Below are positions 11,576-24,260 of a stretch of 64,000 nucleotides of DNA, piece after piece. Made by a program: the position numbers and the translations under genes. Under the pieces are notes generated by a model. It did no database searches, was not told where the DNA came from, and was given only the letters and a program-made list of their open reading frames with translations. This DNA comes from Malania oleifera (taxonomy: Eukaryota; Streptophyta; Magnoliopsida; Santalales; Ximeniaceae), in contig NC_080423.1 of assembly GCF_029873635.1 (NCBI RefSeq), positions 107,865,988-107,929,987 of the forward strand, written 5' to 3'. Every line of letters starts with the position of its first letter. Within the stretch, counting starts at the first letter, position 1.

Positions 11576-14240
11576 TTTGCTACTACATTATGGCTATAGG
11601 TCACTCTAGCAATTAGAACCTATACCCATTGACTCACCCATACCCATGATAAATAAAAGGGTTATAGTACGCCCATATAATTATATGGGTTATAAATGAG
11701 TGACCCATTTAGACTCATTTATTAAATGGGTTAAATGAGTGCACCCACTTAACCCATCGATTCATTTAAATTTTCAACCTTAATTAATTAATTTAAATTA
11801 TTATATTTTAAAATATACTATAAATAAATAACTAATATTATAATTTAAATTTTTACGAACTTAATAGTTCAGGTTGAATAGTTATATAGTTATGTACATA
11901 ATTTGAGTCGGTTTTCAAATTAATTAACATCTCTGCATCTTTTTTGTTGCATGACATGTCCATAATTATGTCGGTATATGATTATAGTATTATCTATATT
12001 TATTATTTGTAATTAAATTATATAATTATGTAATTAACATCAATCTACATGCATAATTTTATAATTATGAACAGCTATGTTACAATATGTACGTAATTAT
12101 GCAATTATGTATACGTAAATGATTTGATTTACTTTGATTTTCTAAATTATTTAATATGCATGCATGCATGTGTATAGTTTATTTAATTGGTTTAATTTAG
12201 ATATGTTCATAATTGAATCGACATGTAATTATATTAATGTTGATTATACTTATAATTTAAAATTAAACTACATAATTACATAATTACTATCATTATTCAA
12301 AAATCTATTTACATAATTTTGTAATATGAGCAATTATAAATATATACAATTGGTTTGGTTCATATGCATACATGTATGGTTAGATTCAAGTATGTTTGTC
12401 ATTATGTAGTTATTGAATTAAACAACTCACTTACATTGTTATAATTTGGAAATGTATGAATATAAGTTTATTATCATGAACAATTCTATATGAATATGAA
12501 TGTAAAAACACAATTATATATGTACATAATTGATTTGGTTAGATTTACCGAGTTAATTAATAGGCATGTATGTACGTAATTACGTAATTGATTTGATTTA
12601 AATATTTTTGTGATTATATAAATATGTAATTATAGAGGTAGTAACACATATCATTTGAAATTAAAATTCATGCGTAATCAATTCTATAATTCGGATATCT
12701 ATGTACATAATTTTGTAATATGTTAATAGTTTAGTTCGAATATGCAAGTACTTGCGTAATTATGTGTACATAATTAATTTATTTACTTGTGAGTATACGT
12801 AATTATACAATTATGAGTGTACAAATTCAGTTGGATTTGTTTATGCAAATCAATTAATATACACGCATGCATGTATGAAATTACATAATTGGTTGATTAA
12901 GATTAGGGGTGGGCAAGAAAAATCAAAATATTGAACCAAATCGCAAAAATGAACTAAACCAAACAGAAAAATTGGTTAACAATTTTTTTGATTTGATTTC
13001 GCTTCAGAATTTTATATTTTTTCGGTTGTTTAGTTTCTGTTCGATCTATTCAATAACTCCAATTAACCAAACAAAACTGATATACTATAAATATATTTTA
13101 AAAAGACACAATATATATAATATTATATAAATTTGAATAATTTAAATTTTAAAAAATTGTATTGATCTAATATACGTGCCCAATTTTTATTTTGAATATT
13201 TTTAAATTTATATGTTGATTATTATGAAAGAAAAAATATTATTCATAGTAACTTTAAAATTTTAAATTATGCATAACAGTTCAACTTGGTTAACCAATGG
13301 ATATTAATCTAAAAATCGGTTAACCAAATTTTGGTTAACTGATTTAAATGGTTTGGTTTCAGTTCGCATTTTCTAGCGAATCAAAACTTCAGTTCGGTTA
13401 GCTGTTCAATGGTAATGGTTTGGTTAACCAAACCACATTCACCCCTAATTAAATATATCTGTAATTTATAGACATGTACGTAATCATTTGTATTAATTAG
13501 TTACAACTACTTCTTAAAATTAAACCATATAATTGATTATGAAATCAATATTGTAATTTGAAAATCTATATACATAATTTTGTATAAATATATTTAGATA
13601 TATATATGTATGTAATTATATAATTATGAGTGTACATGATTAGTTGAGTTTCGTCATGCAAATCAATTGATATGCATGCATGCATGTACGTAATAATGTA
13701 ACTCATTGGCTAAGATATATTTATAATTTTATTGACATGTAACTATAGTATTTGCTATAATTACCATTTGAAATTAAACTATTTAATTTATTAAATAATT
13801 AATACTATAACTCATAAATCTTTATAAAATAATTATTAAGTGGATTCAAATATGTACGTAATAACGCAATTATAAGCATATGCAATTGATTCGATTCGGT
13901 TATGCAAACAAATTAATATAAAGACATACATGTACGTAATTTACATAATTATATACATATTTTTCAATCGAGTAATGGATCAAATAACCTTAGATGACAG
14001 TAAGTTGTAATAATAATAATGTTTGAAAATAGTTATAAGCTTCAATATGTATTCAATAATTGATTTCATATGCTTTAAAATTAAATGAATAAATAGGTTG
14101 ATTCGTGCCTAAATGGATATGGGTTACAAATGGGTCAAATATTTTATATAAATGGGTCATAAATTGGTCAATGAGTTTTAAATGACCCTACCCATTTTGA
14201 CTCTACTCATATCCAACCATTTAACATGTCTATTTATAAC
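11575..14240. repeat. Composite repeat: inverted ATGGGT flanks around diverged tandem units
   Basis: The left flank (11600-11760) is dense in ACCCAT and AATGGGTTAAATGAG words. The right flank (14097-14240) holds the same words largely in the opposite sense (AAATGGGTCATAAATGGGTCA, then ACCCATTTTGACTC). Between them, about five to six diverged copies of a unit of roughly 250-310 bp repeat from about 11.9 to 14.0 kb. Shared landmarks are GCATGCATGTACGTAAT, ATTTGAAATTAAACTAT and ATACATAATTTTGTA. No coding capacity is seen. The layout fits a non-autonomous DNA transposon with subterminal repeats, but exact ends were not found. Confidence 0.5.
12904..13447. mobile_element. hAT-like MITE inserted in the tandem composite
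   Basis: Begins TAGGGGTGGGC and ends TTCACCCCTA, giving an 8-bp terminal inverted repeat (TAGGGGTG/CACCCCTA). The inside is rich in GGTTAACC and AACCGAAC-type palindromic words, common in non-autonomous plant hAT elements. Comparison with another tandem unit (about 13705-13740) shows an uninterrupted version of the site. The flanking 8-mers (ATTAAGAT and ATTAAATA) agree only partly, so an 8-bp target duplication is likely but eroded. Confidence 0.65.
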
Positions 14241-15390
14241 TTCCTCTCCTTGGATGGAAGAGGGGATCGCTATCCTCTGGATCGCCAATGTGTTTACAAT
14301 TAACAATTGAAAAAATCAATTGCCACAATTAAAGCAATAGTACTATATGTCTTGGGTACGTGTCATCAGGGACCCAAGTGGTATGGTACCAGGGGATGTA
14401 GGTTTATGGGATCTACAAACCAGCACCCACTAGTATCTTGACACATGAGCCTATGTCATCACAGGTTTGAGACACCATCGACTCTTATATTTTTGTTCGT
14501 CTTCTTATCGTCTCAATAGTGGAATTAATTCATTTAACTACAAAAAAAAGATTATGGAAATATTTTCATAAAAAACCATTCCTTTGTTCGATCTATATTC
14601 CAATGTCCTCTCAATGCACCATATTTAGCATCAAAGGGAATTTTTTTTTCTTTCTTCTCTTGGCCAAAATTTTAAACATGAATAAATTGATTTCTAACAG
14701 CCCAATACTTTTAGAATGTGTAGCCTTTAACTCTAGGGCAAAATTTTGACTAATATGAACTTTATACTCATTGTTTTTGCATTTTTCTCAATTTCGCCCT
14801 CATCTTGTCCTCATTAGTTCTTGTTGCTAGTCATCAACACCATAAATGTAGCTCAATCACTCGCCGATAATGAAACCATCATCTCCTTTAGTATGTTTGA
14901 GTCACAAATAGAGAACACCATTAATGGATTCATCAAGGATTCTCAAAATGAAGTGTTCGAGAAATCAATAGTTTTTATATTGGAAATGAATTTTTTTGAA
15001 ATTTTTTTAAATGGTGTTAACAGATTTTTTAGATTGCTAAAATATTCTAACACCAAATTCCTTTAAATTGCAATCATTTCTTTTCTAACATTATGCTGGG
15101 AGAGTAAAGAAGGATGGTCTTCTATTTCCTACCAAGGAGAGGAGGCACAATCCTATAATATTACAATTAATTTGTGGTATTTTACTCTAAAATCCTAAGC
15201 TTTCATGTTTGTTGTTTTTAAGAATAGCAACAAAATTCTTTTTTATTTTTTAAAATTGTCCCCTCCCAACTCTATGTGAGCACATCACTCCCGTCCCATT
15301 TTGAAAGAGAAAATTTCAAAAAAAAAAAATGTGTAACAAAAATTTGTGTCATTCCGCATTACTTAAAAGACGCAGTGTGTCCCAAATTTG
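14241..15390. other. Upstream region of snurportin, no gene seen
   Basis: Mixed-composition DNA with a few short open frames (14519-14749, 14821-15066) that match nothing I recognise and are probably chance. The last 150 bp or so before 15395 should contain the snurportin promoter and leader; no TATA box stands out, and GC content rises sharply at the start codon. Confidence 0.45.
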
Positions 15391-15394
15391 AGAA

Positions 15395-18189
15395 ATGGCG
15401 CCCCACGAACTCCGCCGCCCGTTCAAACGCCCGGCTTTCTCCGACCAGCATAAGCGTCGGGAGCTTTCACTTCTCCGGCAGGCGCAGAACCGCCGCGACG
15501 CCCATCACCACGCTCGCTGCCTCGCGTCCTCGGTTCTCTCTCTCCATGCCCACACCCCTGACCCCATCGCCTCCGACCCACAAGCCCCGCCCGACATCGA
15601 ACTCGCCCCCGAGCCCGAACCTGAACCTGAACCTGAACCCGAACAATGCTCCGGCGAAATCGATGTTCGTTGGGCGTCGAAGCTCAGAGGCCCCGAAGCT
15701 CGTCGATGGTTCGCCAGACAACTCATGCTTCCCGAGTGGATGATCGATGTCCCAGATGGATTGAATGACGACTGGTTTTTTATTCTCCGCCATTTCTATA
15801 TATCTTTGATTGCTCAATCTTTGTTTTCAGTGTTTTTTTCTTTTCCAGTAGAAAGATTAGGCGCAACTGCTGCAAACGGGAGTATAAATTTAGGGCCTTC
15901 CGCCCCGCCCCCTAAAAAATGCTGCTTGGATCAGGAGACTGTAGTTCGCATGGATTAGGGTTTTTTGTTTGCTTCTTTTTTTTTCCCCTGGACAAGTTAG
16001 AGCAGCGAACTTTAGAAATTAGTTATTTTGGACTACAAAGGGCTAGCTTAATGTTTAAACCAAATTTTCAAAAGGCTCAATCGAGGTTCGCAAGGCAAGG
16101 CATGCCTGAAACGCCTTGAGGCTGAATCTAAAATAACAAATTTCAAGAAGTGCTAAGGCTTACGGATGGGCTTGTCATTGAAGAGAAGTGTGTGGTTTTT
16201 TAGAGAGCAAGAAATCTGAATACAAATGAAAGACAAATCACCAGCACTCTGTTCTTATAATCCATTTTGTTTTTGACATGGCTGCTTGCCAATCATTTTC
16301 TATCTACTTGTTATAACAGTGAATATGCTTTGCTATGGCTTAGTTCAGCTGTTGGCATGAATGACTTCTCACATTCTTGATGTGTGTCTTGAGAAAGCCT
16401 TTACATTCTCAAATTTCCAAATGTTAGATCACATTGTTAATTTTCAAGAGTTTCTCATAAAATTTAGACATTAGTGATTGATGAACTCATTAAGAGTATT
16501 CATAACGAGATCTCATGGCGTATGTTGTTTGCAGATGATATTATGTTAATTGATGGAAATAGGAGCTAAGTAGAATCTAAGTTAGAATTATGGAGGGGAG
16601 TTTTAAAGTCTAGATGTTTTAGGAATAGGATTAGTAGAAATATATGAAATATAATTCATCTATGGTAGGAGGAATATCGGAGAAAAGATTAGATTTGATG
16701 GTCAAAAAATTAATAGCACTAGTTGATTTCAATACATCGAATCTATTATGCGATTGGAAAGAGAAACCCGAAAGTATGTAATACGTAGAGTTAAAACTAG
16801 TTGGGTAAAATGGAAGAGTGTTTCGAGCATGTTATATGATCATAGAATACCCTTAAAATTAAAAATAAAATTTTATATAAAAGCTATAAGACCAATCATT
16901 CTATATGTATCAGAATGTTGGGCAACTAAGCGACAACATATCCAAAAAGTAAAAGTTGCCAGAATGTGAGTGCAAAGGTGGATGAGTGGTAAATATTAAA
17001 TTATAAATTCCAAACATATTAATAAATTAGGTATAGCACCACTAGAATATAAGATAAGGTAGGGGTAACTTAGATAGTTTGGACATATGAAACATGGGTC
17101 AATAGTGCACCGTTGAGGAATAGAGAGCTGGTTACTATTATTGGTAGTAGAAGGGGTAGGGTTCTACTTAAAATGACATGGAATGAGATAGTGAGAAGGA
17201 TTTAATAGCACCAAAGCTTTCCAAGAAAAATGCCCTCGATCGTGTGAATTGGTGGAAAATGATTCATATAGCCAACTCCATCTAGTGGAACTTAAGGCTT
17301 GGTTTGTTGTTGTTGTACTCAGGCTTAAATCCATAGGATTTTGAAGAACTGTAAAGCATTCCTGGATTTTTGTATAATGTATTTTAAATTTTGAAAATGC
17401 AATTGCTTCAATGTGATCTGAGAAAGGTTTTATGCTCTCACGTGCCTAATGTCAGATAACATTGCTAATTTGAAAGAGTTTATGCTAGATTAATTTAGAT
17501 TTTACGGGTTCATGGATCTATAGAGTTCTGTGAAAGTGTAAAACATGCCTGCAAATGCATTTTAAATTTTTGAATATGCCATTCATTCGATGTGATTGGA
17601 AAGAGGTTTTATGTTGTGTTGCTATGTTTTAGGAATGTATTTGCAAGGCCTGCTGGAAAACGATGTTTTGTTGTTTCTTCTAATGGAACAACAGTCAGTA
17701 GACTACGAAATGGTTCTGTGTTGCATCATTTTCCATCTGCTCTGCCCAATGGGGCCAGGGCCAGAGACAACTCTGGTTCTGCACAGTCATATTGTATACT
17801 GGATTGCATATTTCATGAGGTAACTTCCCTCCCCACCACCCAGAAATGAAGAAGAAAAGGGAAAGAATCAAAACAATCTAAGAAGGTTGGAATTCTGGTT
17901 CATTTTTTGCTGATATGTAAGGCAGTTGCTTGTTGCAGTTGGATCAAACTTACTATGTAATTGACATGGTTTGCTGGCGGGGATACTCTCTATATGACTG
18001 CACTGCTGAATTCAGATTTTTCTGGTTGAACTCCAAGCTTGCAGAGACTGGGGCTTGCAACCCGCCATCACAATACCACAGGTACAGATTCAGTCTGGTC
18101 CCCACATACAACAGTGACCTGAGTGGTTTATATGCAGCGTATACAGGCACAGTGCCTTACATCAAGGATGGGCTATTATTTTATAACAA
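15395..18189 (+). CDS. Snurportin-1, exons 1-3 (3' end not found)
   Basis: Snurportin-1 is the import adaptor that binds the m3G cap of spliceosomal snRNPs and hands them to importin-beta. Exons: 15395-15774, 17633-17819 and 17939-18189, with GT-AG introns that join in frame. Exon 1 starts MAPHELRRPFKRPAFSD and holds the arginine-rich importin-beta-binding region (about residues 6-45), a Glu-Pro repeat, then LRGPEARRWFARQ and LPEWMIDVP. Exon 2 gives FARPAGKRCFVVSSNG and exon 3 YVIDMVCWRGYSLYDC and DGLLFYNK, the cap-binding domain. About 273 residues are present of the roughly 410 usual in plants. The donor after exon 3 (AACAA|GTAAGT) is good, but no matching later exon was seen before or after the copia element 650 bp downstream. 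The gene may be truncated or split by repeats. Family assignment is firm. Confidence 0.9.
16466..17316 (+). mobile_element. RTE-type LINE fragment in snurportin intron 1
   Basis: Starts within the reverse transcriptase near the catalytic FADD box (translated LFADDIMLIDG, about 16528-16560). It continues through the ECWATKRQHIQKV region at about 16910-16950 and the RWMSG and FGHMKHGS regions of the plant RTE C-terminus. It ends in TTGTTGTTG, the tail usual for plant RTE elements. Several stops and frame changes interrupt the frame and the 5' part, including the endonuclease, is absent: a typical 5'-truncated, decayed copy. It lies in sense orientation within the intron. Confidence 0.8.
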
Positions 18190-18732
18190 GTAAGTTCTCT
18201 CAAGAAAAGACAGTTATTTGTGAACATCAAAACTCAAAAAGTTCAAAGAATATTCATTTAGCTTTCACTTTACAGGCTTTTTGAGTTATACTTCTATGTT
18301 TATATTCCCATATGAAATATTTCATGTTTCTGATTGTTTAATTGGAAATATGCCTCCAATTTTGTTGCCGTAAACCACTTCATTAACAATGTGTTGTGAA
18401 GCACTTATTGTGTGCTTGATTTTTGTCCAAACATGGTACAGTATGGGCAAAGTGACCATTCACCGAAAACCACACTGCTCCAAATAATTGGTATTATGTC
18501 ACTCAGGAAACCTTGTACCCTCGTGGTTTTTAATCTTATCTTCAGACAAGAGAAAAATCATTAGTATAATTTCTAAAAAATTATGCCTTATAGATTCTTG
18601 ATATTTCTCCCCTCCATTTTTATAACATTTACAGTAGGTTTGTCATATGTCTCATTCATCGATATCAGTTTAATTAATCATTCAACAAGGCATCTCTTTT
18701 GGAGATTTTAAGGACGTTGGAGGATTATTCAA

Positions 18733-18760
18733 TGCTTGCAGGTGGTATCACCTGCAAGCA
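18733..18760. repeat. Perfect short inverted repeat (hairpin)
   Basis: Arms TGCTTGCAGGT and ACCTGCAAGCA (11 bp each, no mismatch) flank a 6-bp loop GGTATC. It lies between the last snurportin exon and the copia element. The five bases GTATC in the loop also stand directly after the copia element at 26163-26167. Confidence 0.85.
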
Positions 18761-18840
18761 TAGACTTGGAGAAACAATCTTGCCATTTCGAAAGGAAGTG
18801 TTCTTTCCATTCCATCTCTTAATAGCAGGACATTAGCCAC

Positions 18841-19219
18841 TGTCGATAGGATCTAACAACAAAGCAGGAAAGAAATTAAAGAGAAACACAAGCATAGAAA
18901 AACTTGGTCTTTGGTTCTGCTCATTTCTCCATGGAGGAGAGAGATACAAATTTCCATCTTTACCAGAAAATTTTGAGTATTAACAATTCTAAGTTTGGTT
19001 GTATTTGTTAATTTTGGTCTGAATACCCTTTCCATCGGGTTTGCTTTTATTATATATAGAAGAGATTTACATAGTTGTCGGCACATTTTCAGCGCTTAAA
19101 TGCTGCCAGATGTTCAGCATTATTTACAGCCTAATTTTCTGCTATATACAATCTAAATATAAACTAAAATATTTCAACTAAATTATTTACAGCCTAATTA
19201 TCCTAAATTATCTCCGTAA
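18841..19219 (-). repeat. 3' LTR of the Retrofit/Ale-like copia element
   Basis: On the minus strand the LTR follows a purine run (GAGGGGGGAAG) and starts GTTACGGAGATAATTTAGG. It contains a TATA box (CTATATATAATAAAAG, about 19040-19060) and probably ends at ATCGACA near 18841. Only the first 80 bp or so recur at the other end of the element. Confidence 0.65.
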
Positions 19220-22200
19220 CTTCCCCCCTCAAATTGATGCTGGTAGATCAAGAAGCATCAATTTGTCAACCAAGAACTGATGTCGGTGCCGAGAAAGAGC
19301 TTTATTGAATATGTCTGCAGCTTGACGTTCGGTGGAAATGTGAGGAAGAGTAATCACTTGTTTGTCAAAGGATTCACGTATTGAATGGCAATCGACTTTG
19401 ATATGTTTCGTATACTCATGGAAGATAGGATTAGCAGCGATCTGAATAACACTAGTATTATCAACATGAAGAGGAGTGGAATGAAGTTGAGAAAAACAAA
19501 GTTCACCCAATAACCCACGTAGCCAATTGATCTCAGAGCTTGCGGAAGACATAGCAAGATACTTAGACTCAGTGGAGGACTTGGAAACTCTGTCTTGATT
19601 CTTACTCTTCCAAGAAATGAGTGCATTGCCTAAGAAACATGCACCATCCAGTAACAGAGTGATGAGTATCCGCACATCCGGCCTAATCAGCATCACTATA
19701 CCCCACCAGCTGTAAGGAAGATTCCTTAGGAAATAACAACCCACATGTAGAGGTGCCCTTTAGATATCGGATAATGCGGCAAACAGTGGCTAGATGAAGA
19801 TGTCGAGGAGCTTGCATAAATTGATTGACTTACTGCACAACAAAAGAAATATCAAGATGAGTATTCGTTAAGTAGTTCAAACTCCCAACAAGTTGCTGAT
19901 ACAAGGATGGATCTGATAGAAGCTCGCCTTCCTCCTGATGAAGCTTAAGATTTACCTCCAAGAGAGTAAAAACAGAGTTACCTAATTGGAGACCAGCCAA
20001 TGAACTCACTTCTTGTGTGTATTTGTGCTAATGTAACAACATATCGGTTAGAGTAAGCTACACCTCAAGGCCAAGAAAGTACTACAGGGGACCAAGATCT
20101 TTCATGTGAAAAGAGGCTTTGAGATGCTGTTGTAATTGCTTAATTAACTCAGTATCAAAGCCAATAATCACAATGTCATCAACATATACTAGAAGCAATA
20201 CAATTCTTCTAGAAGTCTTGTGAAGAAAAAGAGAGGAATCAAACTGACATGTAAAATGAAAAGCAAGCAAGGTAGAGCGAAATGTATCAAACCATGCACG
20301 CGGAGCCTGTTTCAATCCATACAAGGATTGGCATAGCCGACAAACCTCTGAGGAAGGTGTAGCAAACATGTCGAGAGGTGGAGACATATAGATTTCTTCC
20401 TTCAAATCCCCATGTAGAAAAACATTCTTCACATCCATCGACTGGAGAGACCACCCTTGCAACGTAGCATGTGCCAAGATAGTCCGCACAGTAGCCATTT
20501 TGGCAACAGGTGCAAAGGTCTCTTCATAATAAATACCATACTTTTGCCGGTTCCTAAGAGCCTCAAGATGGGCCTTATATTTGCTCAGTGACCCATCAAA
20601 TCGAAACTTGACTAAGTACACCCATTTACAACCAATAGGCTTGACACCAAAGGGACAAGTCACAAGATCCCAAGTATGATTATCTTGAAGAGATTGGATT
20701 TCTTCTTGCATGGCCTGCTGCCAACATGCTTGGGTGGCTGCCTGTGAGGAACAGAAACAGTGTCGAGAGTGGCAATAAGCGAGGTATGAGGAAAACCATA
20801 CTTATTCAATGGATGTGTATTGGGGAGGGGGGAGAGCCGAGGAACCACAGAATTAGATGACGAATCAGTGTTTGGAAGGGGCATTGAAGAAGGAGGAGGA
20901 CGTCAATGATACACCACACCTGGTTAAAATTGCTCAATAGAAGAAGACACATCATCAAAAGCACGAAGAAGAGTAATAGGAGTATAAAAAATAACCTGAG
21001 ATTGAAAGAAATATTGATTTTCGAAGAAAATACATTTCGGGAGATCCAGAATTTGTTTGCATGAGCATCATAACAAACAAATCATTTCTAAGTAGGACTG
21101 TATCCCATAAAGGCACACGTGACAAACTGAGCAGCAAGCTTGTGACGCTCAACAGGTGGTTGATTAACAACACAAACACACCCAAAAGTATGAAAGAATT
21201 GATACTCAAAAGATATGCCAAATAATCGAAAATAGGGAGTATCATAATTTAGAGTGGCAGTATGTAAACAATTGATCAAATAGACAGCAATAGATAAAGC
21301 TTCTATCCAAAACTCAGAAGGTACAGAAGAATCAATCAATAAAGTACAAACGACAACTAAGAGATGACAATTCTTACGCTCAACGACTCCATTTTGTTGA
21401 GGGGTATAAGGACAAGAACGCTAGGAAATGACCCCCTTTTGCTAAAGAAAAGTCTAAAAAGAATGCGACATGTGCTCTCCCCCCCCCCCCCTTCCTGAGT
21501 CGGAGTGTAAAGTTTTGATACAAGTGCTAAATTGCGTCTCGATAAATGCAACAAATTTTTGAAAGACAGAATACAAGTCAACTTTAGAGCTTTAGAAAAT
21601 ATATCCAAGCGAATTAACTATAATCATATTTAAACGTCACAAAATAACGATATTGACCATGAGAAATAACAGGATTCACACCCCAAACATCATTATGCAC
21701 AATCTCAAAGTAATTAGAAGCACGACTACTATAGCAACGTCCCGAGAGTGCGGGTGCCCCGGGCGGCGAAATAAAAATCATTTTTAATTTTCAAGGAAAA
21801 ATAGGGAATGCCGGAGTCGCCACTAACCTTTTAGTGTGGTTAGAACACATGATTACTCCCCCGTTAGGGGTAGAATGGGTCTACGTTACCAGAAATGCGG
21901 TCGGGAGTTTGGTTCCGAGAGGGGAAGGTACGAGCACCTCCTACGCTTCCGTTCTTACGAACGGTACCTAATTAATTTAGAATTATTCCTAAGTTAATCT
22001 AAAAAGTCTTTAAAATTACTCTAATAAATTTATTAATACATGTGCAAAGTGAATAAATAAATAAATAAATAAGTAAATAAATAATACAAAAAATATATGT
22101 AAAATCTAAATATTTACATATTCCCTCATAACTAAAGGTACGTGAAGCCCGAAGGCTCATACCCTAGCATTAAAATCATAGGGATAAAAATAAAAAATAT

Positions 22201-22330
22201 ATATATTTAAGAAAATACGCTCCCAAATTTTGAAATTGAATAGAAAATATTTATAGGAAAATACTAGTATGGGAGGTTTTAATATGTATTAATGGGATAA
22301 TAAGTTAAGATATTAAACTATCACAATGCC

Positions 22331-22332
<2 letters not shown>

Positions 22333-22372
<40 letters not shown>
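22333..22372. repeat. (AAT)n microsatellite in Ogre-family LTR
   Basis: About 13 AAT units. The complete LTRs carry an ATT run in the corresponding place (46507-46568 and 57029-57071). Confidence 0.85.
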
Positions 22373-22374
<2 letters not shown>

Positions 22375-23068
22375 AGATAATAAGCATATTTTAATAATAG
22401 GACGCTTACCTTAATATGAACACACAATTAAGGGTATAAACAAAATCACCAAAACTAAAGAAACGATCTTGTAATCAAACTAAGTAAACCTAAAATTAGC
22501 AAGTAATTATACATAGGAAAGGAAACAATTAAATTATGGGAATATATCCAAACTCTTACTATATGTAAACAATCAGCATGGTAATTCATAAACTTATAAT
22601 AGGAAATCAAATCAAAGCTCAATATACCATCTCAAACGACACTAAATAACGAAACATGATAATGACCTTAATACATGACATGGCGGTTAAAAAAAAAAAC
22701 CTTACTTTGATAATACATCATCTAATATTTATAAGTAGATACAACCAAAAATCTAAACTTGAAAATAAATGTCATGACAATAATAATCCTACAATAATAA
22801 AGATAGACCAGTTAATATTCGTAATAAATGTGAAGAAGAACAAAAATAAAAATAAAATAAACATGGCTATCAAATACTAATATTACATAACAAACACAAT
22901 AAAAATTTAAACTTTTGATATAGAAACTAAAATATTTACAAGGCTACAGGTGTAAGTATGTGTATTTGTGTGTGCAGTGTGCGTATGGATTCTGCGTGAT
23001 ATATACACAGATGCAGAAGTAAAATAGAGTAAAAACTTAAAATTTATGTACCAAAAACACCAGCTGAA

Positions 23069-23069
<1 letters not shown>

Positions 23070-23133
<64 letters not shown>

Positions 23134-23148
23134 ACGCGCGCGCACGCA
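23070..23148. repeat. Compound AT/GT/GC microsatellite
   Basis: An (AT)n run of about 30 bp passes into a (GT)n run of about 30 bp and then into alternating purine-pyrimidine GC/AC steps. All belong to the solo Ogre-family LTR. Confidence 0.9.
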
Positions 23149-23800
23149 GATACAGCAGAGGGAAGCAGGGGACTCACCGTGGGTGCGTGTGAGGCTATGG
23201 ACGTGACAGAGGGACGCCGGAGACGATGGCTAGATTCAACTGGTGTCTTCGGGAGAGATGCTCTGCTCGTGATCTGCAGGGGCTGCTGTGGTGTGCTCTG
23301 TCCTGCTGTGGAGGAGTGGCTTGGGCTCGTGTGGTTGAAGATGACCGGAGCAGTGAACATTGAGGCAACTGGTGACTCCAGCAGCGTCGAAGCAGTGGGT
23401 CATCTTGATAGCAGTGGGGTGGACGGAGATCGTCTCTACAGGGGGGATGACTTGGGATAGCTGTGGGTTTCTGGCGCGGGAAGAGAAGTGTGACAACTTG
23501 CTGTGTTCGGCTGGTGGGGAGGCAACAGGGAGTGATAAAGAGGATCTCTTTCGACCGTGGGGGGAGCAGCCAGGAAGAGGATGGAGAGGCGAGAGAGCGA
23601 TGGTGGTGTAGCGGGTAAGGGAGACAAGAGAGTGAGAGTTTCGTGGAGTTGCCGCGGCTTAGAAAACATACAGAGAGATCAGTCTTTTTCTTTTTAGTGA
23701 ATGTCTCCTTGCCCCGGCACTGTGTGTGCGCCCCCCCTGTGTGTGTGTGTGTGTGAAAGAGCCTATATATAGGCTTCTATTAAAACCCTACACCAAGCCA

Positions 23801-23897
23801 TAATAATAATAATAATAATAAAGTAATATTAATAATGATGAATATAGAAATAATGATAATAGTAAACGATAATAATAATAAGAGTAATAAAAATAAA

Positions 23898-23928
<31 letters not shown>

Positions 23929-23959
23929 GCCAAATAATAATAATGATAATAATAGTACA

Positions 23960-24014
<55 letters not shown>

Positions 24015-24260
24015 GTGGTAAAAATAATAATGATAACAATAAAAATAAAAATAATAATAAATAATAGTGATAATAATAAATTACTTATATCAATATAGGA
24101 AAATAATTAATAATAATAATAATAGTGAAAATAAAAATAATAATAATAATATAAATAACAACAATAAAAATCATAGTAATAATAATAATAATAATAATGA
24201 AATAATAGTGATAATAAAATAATAATAATAAAAATAAGGTAATAATAATAATAATACAAT
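23801..24260. repeat. AAT-rich low-complexity block
   Basis: About 460 bp made almost only of AAT and related triplets. It corresponds to the ATT-rich block near the start of the complete Ogre LTRs (44590-44990 and 55080-55490). Long poly-Asn or poly-Ile frames here have no coding meaning. Confidence 0.9.

Noticed and set aside
14821-15066. 81-codon plus-strand frame upstream of snurportin
   Set aside because: Reads like ordinary AT-rich DNA; no family resemblance and no promoter evidence.
15505-15817. Minus-strand frames over snurportin exon 1
   Set aside because: Shadow frames of a GC-rich exon; the plus-strand protein matches the snurportin family throughout.
16071-16125. AGGCAAGGCATGCCTGAAACGCC-like words as a MITE in snurportin intron 1
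   Set aside because: Suggestive of a common plant repeat, but too short, with no paired ends or target duplication.
23835-24098. Asn/Ile repeat protein
   Set aside because: Translation of an AAT microsatellite inside an Ogre-family LTR.
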